Positions 6,359 through 9,857 of a stretch of 9,857 bases of DNA are shown piece by piece. Under the pieces are notes generated by a model that was not told the origin of the DNA, ran no database searches, and saw only the letters and a list, made by a program, of their open reading frames with translations. The translations under genes were made by a program, and so were the position numbers. Each line of letters begins with the position of its first letter. Positions within the stretch are counted from its first letter, which is position 1. Source of the DNA: Sulfurimonas sp. UBA6792 (GTDB lineage: Bacteria; Campylobacterota; Campylobacteria; Campylobacterales; Sulfurimonadaceae); contig DKFQ01000006.1 of NCBI GenBank assembly GCA_002452425.1, forward strand, positions 1 to 9,857, given 5' to 3'.

Positions 6359-8332
6359 GTGCGCTTCAAATACTCGACATGCAACAGGGGTGCTTTTGCT
6401 ATCTCTTTGCTCTATTTTATTGCAGCGGCGTTATGGATAGTTGTCTCAGACTATGCGGTGGGGCTTGTGATTAGCAATACGGGTGAAGCTGTTATGGTGG
6501 GGATGTATAAGGGCATCTTTTTTGTTGTGGCGACAACGCTGATATTGTACTTTTTGACCTATAAATTTTTTACTGCTATGAAGGTGCAGTATGATAAAAA
6601 TTTAGAACATATTGCAAAAAATCAAGAGATGAAAGCATCCTTGAAAATCTCCCAAAGTGAACTCTCCAAGTATGACACGCTCTTAAACAGCATCCTCAAC
6701 AGCTCTCCAGATGCCATATTTGCAAAAAATTTGGATGGAAAGTACATTCTCTTTAACAAAGGTGCAGTAGAAGTAACGCATTTGGGTCAAGAAGAGGCGA
6801 TTGGTATGGATGACGATGCTGTTTTTGAACCTAAAACGGCAGATATGATTAGAAAAATCGATAAAAAAGTTATAGCAAACAAAGAGATTATAACCTTTGA
6901 AGAGGCGACACTTGACAAAAATGGTAAAGAGAGAATTTTTTTGGCTACAAAAGGTGCTCTTTTGGATAAAAATGGCGAAGCTTTCGGTGTTTTTGGCATA
7001 TCCAGAGATATTACTAACCAAAAAGAGTACGAACATTTTTTAGAGGAGTCTAAGGAGAGATTTTACCGTCTCTCCCATCTTGATACGATTACAAAACTAC
7101 CAAACAGACTGCATATTAGCGAATTTTTGGTAGAAAAATGCTCCCAAAATACCCCATTTTGTCTCGTGCTTCTTGATTTGGATGAGTTTAAAATCGTCAA
7201 TGATTCTTACGGTCACCGTTTTGGGGACAAACTCCTCACAGAGGTTTCCAAGCTTCTTGAAGAAGTTTTTGATGCTAGTGCATTTATAGCGCGAATGGGT
7301 GGAGATGAGTTTGCTATAGCACTCAACCAGAGTGACAAAAGTGAGATAGAGAAGTTGATGCAAAAACTGCATCGTAGATTTGAGCACCCTTTTAAAATAG
7401 AGATGATAGACATCTACATCACCGCAAGTTCTGGGATTTGTCTCTACCCAGATGATGCGCAAAATATGGAAGAGATGTATCAAGCTGCCGATACTGCTAT
7501 GTATAATGCCAAGAAGGTAGAGAAAAATAACTTTAGCTTTTATGACGCTATGTTTAAAAAAGAGGCGCTTACCTATACGCAGATGGTTACAAGCCTCAAA
7601 CAAGCTGTTGAAAATGGCGAACTTGAGCTCTACTTTCAACCTCAAAATGAACTAAAAAGTGGAAATATAGTCGGTATTGAGGCACTGTTGCGATGGAGGC
7701 ATCAAGAGGGGATGATACCGCCCGATGTCTTCATACCGCTTGCGGAAAAAAGCGGACTGATAGTTGAAATAGGAAATTTTGTGCTTCACTCTGCCCTTAA
7801 AACAGTCAAAGAGTGGCGTACGCTAAAAATCTTAAAAAGTAAAATCGCTATCAATATTTCAGCACGCCAACTCACCCATCTTGATTTTATCGACACGCTC
7901 AAAGGAATGCTTAAAGAGAGCGGATGCGAAGCCTCATGGGTAGAGCTTGAGATCACAGAGAGTTCTGTTTTACAAAATCCTCAACTTGTCATTCACCTCC
8001 TAGAAGAGCTAAGAGCGATGGGTTTTCATATCTCCATGGATGATTTTGGCACGGGTTACTCTTCACTCTCCTATCTCAAAAACCTACCTATAGATAAGCT
8101 CAAAATCGACAGATCTTTTATCATCAACATAACAGAACAGCCAAAAAACCAGATAATCGTCAAAACCATTATCTTTCTAGCAAAAGAGCTCGGCATACAC
8201 ATACTAGCAGAAGGCGTAGAAACCAAGGAGGAGCAGGGCTTTTTGCTACAAAACAACATAGATTCCATCCAAGGCTACTACTACTCCAAACCGTTGCCCC
8301 ATAGCGAGATGGAGAAGCTGCTGCGACTGTAA
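6359..8332 (+). CDS. membrane-anchored PAS-GGDEF-EAL cyclic-di-GMP signalling protein
   Basis: The 657-residue protein from GTG 6359 has a two-helix membrane anchor (about 11-37, with the recurrent LLYF...LWIVVSD pattern, and 50-70), a linker, a PAS sensor domain (about 105-222, SSPDAIFAKNLDGKYILFN ... GISRDIT), a GGDEF domain (about 240-400) and an EAL domain (about 420-655). GGDEF shows LDTITKLPNR, DLDEFK (Asp273) and intact GGDEF at 314-318. The inhibitory RxxD site expected nine residues before it reads DASA, so product inhibition there is probably absent. EAL has EALLRW (Glu441), NISARQL, EITES, DDFGTGYSSL (Asp561-562), KLKID, AEGVET (Glu618) and QGYYYSKPL, all the usual phosphodiesterase residues. 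Both synthesis and hydrolysis of c-di-GMP are therefore possible; which one dominates cannot be read from the sequence. It is divergent from the receptor operon and 28 nt ahead of the NFACT gene. Confidence 0.95.
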   Translation: MRFKYSTCNRGAFAISLLYFIAAALWIVVSDYAVGLVISNTGEAVMVGMYKGIFFVVATTLILYFLTYKFFTAMKVQYDKNLEHIAKNQEMKASLKISQSELSKYDTLLNSILNSSPDAIFAKNLDGKYILFNKGAVEVTHLGQEEAIGMDDDAVFEPKTADMIRKIDKKVIANKEIITFEEATLDKNGKERIFLATKGALLDKNGEAFGVFGISRDITNQKEYEHFLEESKERFYRLSHLDTITKLPNRLHISEFLVEKCSQNTPFCLVLLDLDEFKIVNDSYGHRFGDKLLTEVSKLLEEVFDASAFIARMGGDEFAIALNQSDKSEIEKLMQKLHRRFEHPFKIEMIDIYITASSGICLYPDDAQNMEEMYQAADTAMYNAKKVEKNNFSFYDAMFKKEALTYTQMVTSLKQAVENGELELYFQPQNELKSGNIVGIEALLRWRHQEGMIPPDVFIPLAEKSGLIVEIGNFVLHSALKTVKEWRTLKILKSKIAINISARQLTHLDFIDTLKGMLKESGCEASWVELEITESSVLQNPQLVIHLLEELRAMGFHISMDDFGTGYSSLSYLKNLPIDKLKIDRSFIINITEQPKNQIIVKTIIFLAKELGIHILAEGVETKEEQGFLLQNNIDSIQGYYYSKPLPHSEMEKLLRL

Positions 8333-8348
8333 TTGCCTCTATGTATGC

Positions 8349-8354
8349 TAAAAT
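8349..8354 (+). promoter_or_regulatory. candidate extended -10 (TGC TAAAAT) just before the NFACT start
   Basis: TAAAAT, with a TG one base upstream, ends six bases before ATG 8361. If active it would start transcription at the ATG and give a leaderless mRNA, matching the absence of a Shine-Dalgarno (AATCCTCTT precedes the ATG). The alternative is read-through from the upstream gene, since no terminator is seen in the 28-nt gap. Confidence 0.3.
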
Positions 8355-8360
8355 CCTCTT

Positions 8361-9686
8361 ATGAAACTATCACACCTAAAACAAATCGTTACGTATCTGC
8401 AAAAATTTACAAAGATTTCTGCTGTCTATAGAGTGAGCGATACAACCATAAAAGTTGTCTTTGAGAGAGAAGATGAACTCTACTTTGAGATGCAGCGTTC
8501 AAACTCCAAAATCTTCAAGTGCGCCTCTTATGAGCGCTCCAAAGTTTACAACGCTCCCTTTGATGTGCTTTTGGCAAAACGGTTTAACCGTGCAAATATT
8601 TTAAACATCTCTCTTGTGGGCGGAGATAAGATTTTGCGCTTTGAAGCCTCTGTTGCCTCGGCTTACAAAGAGGAAAAAAGCTTTTTGCAGTTCGAATTTA
8701 CGGGCAAATATACCAATGTGATTATCCTCGATGAAAACGAGATAGTGCTTGAAGCACTCCGTCATGTTGATTTGTTCTCATCATTTCGTGAGGTAAGAGT
8801 AGGGCAAAAACTTCTAAACGCTCCTGTAGCTCCGTATGAGGCAAAAGAGTACCCGCTTGAGGATGTTGAAGCGTTTTTGTATGATGAGTATGAAGCGGAG
8901 ATGCAAGAGAAGCTCTCCTCGCTAAAAAAGCAGAAAATCGCACTTCTTGAGAAAAAACTAAAAAAACTTCAAGAGCTTTATGCTGCACTCGATGATGAAG
9001 TGGAGCTAGAAGCTCAAGCAGCGAAATACAACCATTTTGGAAATCTGCTTTTGGCAAATATGCACAATGTCAAACCATATCAGAGAGTTGTGGAAGTAGA
9101 TGATTATGACGGAACAAAGGTTAAAATAGAGCTTCACAAAGAGTTCTCTTCCGTTGCAATGATGGCAAATTCACTTTTTACAAGAAGTAAAAAAGCCAAA
9201 CAAAGAGCCTCGTATCTGCATATTGAGAGAGAGTCACTTCTCTCAAAGATAGAGCATATGAAACTCTTTATCCATACTGTTGAAGAGGTGAAAGATACCG
9301 CAAAAATCCAGCTTCTCTTTCCAAAAAATGTTCAGGCTAAAAAGGTAAAAACCAACGATTCTATCGAGACTTTTTGGATAGAGGGGTACAAAGTGAGCCT
9401 TGGTAAAAATGAAAAAGGCAATATCGAACTGCTTCAAAATGCAAAAGCAAAAGATATCTGGCTTCACATGAAAGAGCGTCCCTCAGCGCATGTTATCATC
9501 ACCACCGATAAGCAAAATGTGCCGGAGAGAGTTATAAAAGGGGCGGCAAGACTCTGTGTGGACTTTACAATGTTTGAGAAAGACAGATATTTGGTCGATT
9601 ATACCCCACGAAGAGAAGTAAGTGTGCAAGAGAGAGCAAATGTGCTCTACAATAAATACAAAACTATAGAGATAGATACGAGGTAA
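8361..9686 (+). CDS. NFACT-family protein (RqcH/NEMF-like, formerly fibronectin-binding type)
   Basis: The 441-residue protein has the NFACT order. An N-terminal NFACT-N domain (about 1-155) contains FEFTGKYTNVIILDEN and EVRVGQKLLNAP. A middle part is rich in charged coiled coil (about 180-225 and 275-315). The NFACT-R domain (about 332-435) contains FWIEGYKVSLGKNEKGN and DIWLHMKERPSAHVII. Family members (bacterial RqcH, eukaryotic NEMF/Rqc2) bind stalled 50S-peptidyl-tRNA complexes and add C-terminal tails; older annotations call them fibronectin-binding proteins. It is shorter than B. subtilis RqcH (about 570), mainly in the middle region, so the helix-hairpin-helix part is reduced or missing. 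At the site of the Asp-Arg motif of RqcH, my alignment by eye gives VGGDK, i.e. Asp89-Lys90. There is no clear Shine-Dalgarno; it is probably co-transcribed with the preceding gene or leaderless. Confidence 0.88.
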   Translation: MKLSHLKQIVTYLQKFTKISAVYRVSDTTIKVVFEREDELYFEMQRSNSKIFKCASYERSKVYNAPFDVLLAKRFNRANILNISLVGGDKILRFEASVASAYKEEKSFLQFEFTGKYTNVIILDENEIVLEALRHVDLFSSFREVRVGQKLLNAPVAPYEAKEYPLEDVEAFLYDEYEAEMQEKLSSLKKQKIALLEKKLKKLQELYAALDDEVELEAQAAKYNHFGNLLLANMHNVKPYQRVVEVDDYDGTKVKIELHKEFSSVAMMANSLFTRSKKAKQRASYLHIERESLLSKIEHMKLFIHTVEEVKDTAKIQLLFPKNVQAKKVKTNDSIETFWIEGYKVSLGKNEKGNIELLQNAKAKDIWLHMKERPSAHVIITTDKQNVPERVIKGAARLCVDFTMFEKDRYLVDYTPRREVSVQERANVLYNKYKTIEIDTR

Positions 9687-9690
9687 ATTC

Positions 9691-9706
9691 TGCCTCTTCA
9701 GAGGCA
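9691..9706 (+). terminator. hairpin just after the NFACT stop
   Basis: TGCCTC-TTCA-GAGGCA is a perfect six-pair stem with a four-base loop, beginning four bases after the stop codon. Only a short T-run (AGCTTT) follows, so termination would be weak. It may instead protect the mRNA end or act together with the two hairpins downstream. Confidence 0.4.
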
Positions 9707-9733
9707 AGCTTTAGTGCCTTAGCGGCTAGCGTG

Positions 9734-9762
9734 GATGGCGGAATTACTTCCGACATCGTTTT
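9734..9762 (+). terminator. second hairpin with U-tract
   Basis: GATG-g-CGGAA, loop TTAC, TTCCG-a-CATC forms a nine-pair stem with one G-A mismatch, followed by G and TTTT. The stem plus U-tract layout fits a Rho-independent terminator for the NFACT transcript, although the U-tract is short. Confidence 0.5.
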
Positions 9763-9767
9763 AAAAT

Positions 9768-9790
9768 AAATGAAGGGTTTCCTTCATTTT
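9768..9790 (+). terminator. third hairpin, possible bidirectional terminator
   Basis: AAATGAAGG-GTTT-CCTTCATTT is a perfect nine-pair inverted repeat with a four-base loop. Its A/T-rich outer arms supply a T-run on the plus strand (ATTTT) and, read the other way, on the minus strand as well. It is the last structure before the next gene, 25 bases upstream of ATG 9815. Confidence 0.55.
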
Positions 9791-9814
9791 ACAAAGTAAA
9801 ATTAAGGGAATGTT

Positions 9815-9857
9815 ATGGCGGTAGGGTTAGTGGCAAATGCGATTTATGTAAATCAGC
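9815..9857 (+). CDS. start of an unidentified protein (truncated by window edge)
   Basis: Only 14 codons are visible, reading MAVGLVANAIYVNQ. The start is supported by AAGGGA at 9804-9809, five bases before the ATG. A TAAAAT box at 9797-9802 lies too close to leave room for this ribosome site, so the promoter is uncertain. No function can be assigned from so short a piece. It follows three hairpins, so it is probably a new transcription unit. Confidence 0.6.
   Translation, partial: MAVGLVANAIYVNQ

Noticed and set aside
7097..7645. 182-codon minus-strand frame opposite the GGDEF domain
   Set aside because: It is antisense to a conserved GGDEF coding region, with no ribosome site or family resemblance.
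9483..9707. 74-codon minus-strand frame opposite the NFACT C-terminus
   Set aside because: It is antisense to the conserved NFACT-R domain and runs into the first hairpin; no independent support.
9687..9814. c-di-GMP (GEMM) riboswitch before the gene at 9815
   Set aside because: The stretch is structured and follows a c-di-GMP gene closely, but the conserved GEMM internal sequences are not present; hairpins and a U-tract fit terminators better.

Overview
The window looks like a chromosomal segment of a Campylobacterota (epsilonproteobacterial) genome. I infer this from the moderately AT-rich sequence, the tightly packed genes, the frequent TTG/GTG starts and the protein styles (two-TM PAS-GGDEF-EAL protein, short NFACT protein, BtuB-type receptor with a YcaO operon). 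A free-living sulfur-oxidising relative of Sulfurimonas or Sulfuricurvum is my best guess; the genus cannot be proved from this stretch. I see no tRNA, rRNA, CRISPR array, insertion sequence or phage gene.

Minus-strand block, read right to left. A cluster starts at a promoter near 6270 and runs to a terminator at about 892-922. In order it encodes a small His/Cys-bearing protein (6243-5911, GTG start), a BtuB-type TonB-dependent outer-membrane receptor (5883-4027), a polytopic membrane protein of unknown function (4018-3440, TTG start), a YcaO-family ATP-dependent enzyme close to E. coli YcaO (3443-1821), a cysteine-rich presumed metal-binding protein (1824-1399) and the mechanosensitive channel MscL with a C-terminal four-cysteine zinc-ribbon-like tail (1377-937). 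The two internal junctions around ycaO are ATGA stop/start overlaps and the other gaps are 8-27 nt, so this reads as one operon. Beyond the terminator, a separate minus-strand gene for a PIN-PhoH-type ATPase/RNase (821 to the window edge) is cut off just after its Walker A motif.

Plus-strand block. Divergent from the cluster is a membrane-anchored PAS-GGDEF-EAL cyclic-di-GMP protein. A TATAAT box at 6319 and a Shine-Dalgarno at 6346 place its start at GTG 6359, not at the longer upstream frame. An NFACT-family (RqcH/NEMF-like) protein follows after 28 nt. Next comes about 128 nt without a convincing gene but with three tandem hairpins, and then the first 14 codons of another gene at 9815.

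How the genes fit together. The receptor would bring a bound ligand (cobalamin or a metal chelate) across the outer membrane. The neighbouring YcaO, Cys-rich and His/Cys proteins suggest metal handling or protein/peptide modification, but nothing in the sequence shows the substrate. The c-di-GMP protein and the NFACT protein (ribosome-associated quality control) are probably ordinary housekeeping or signalling neighbours. The observations most worth checking are the operon grouping, the small His/Cys protein, the zinc-ribbon tail on MscL, the Asp-Lys variant of the NFACT catalytic motif and the hairpin cluster near the right end.
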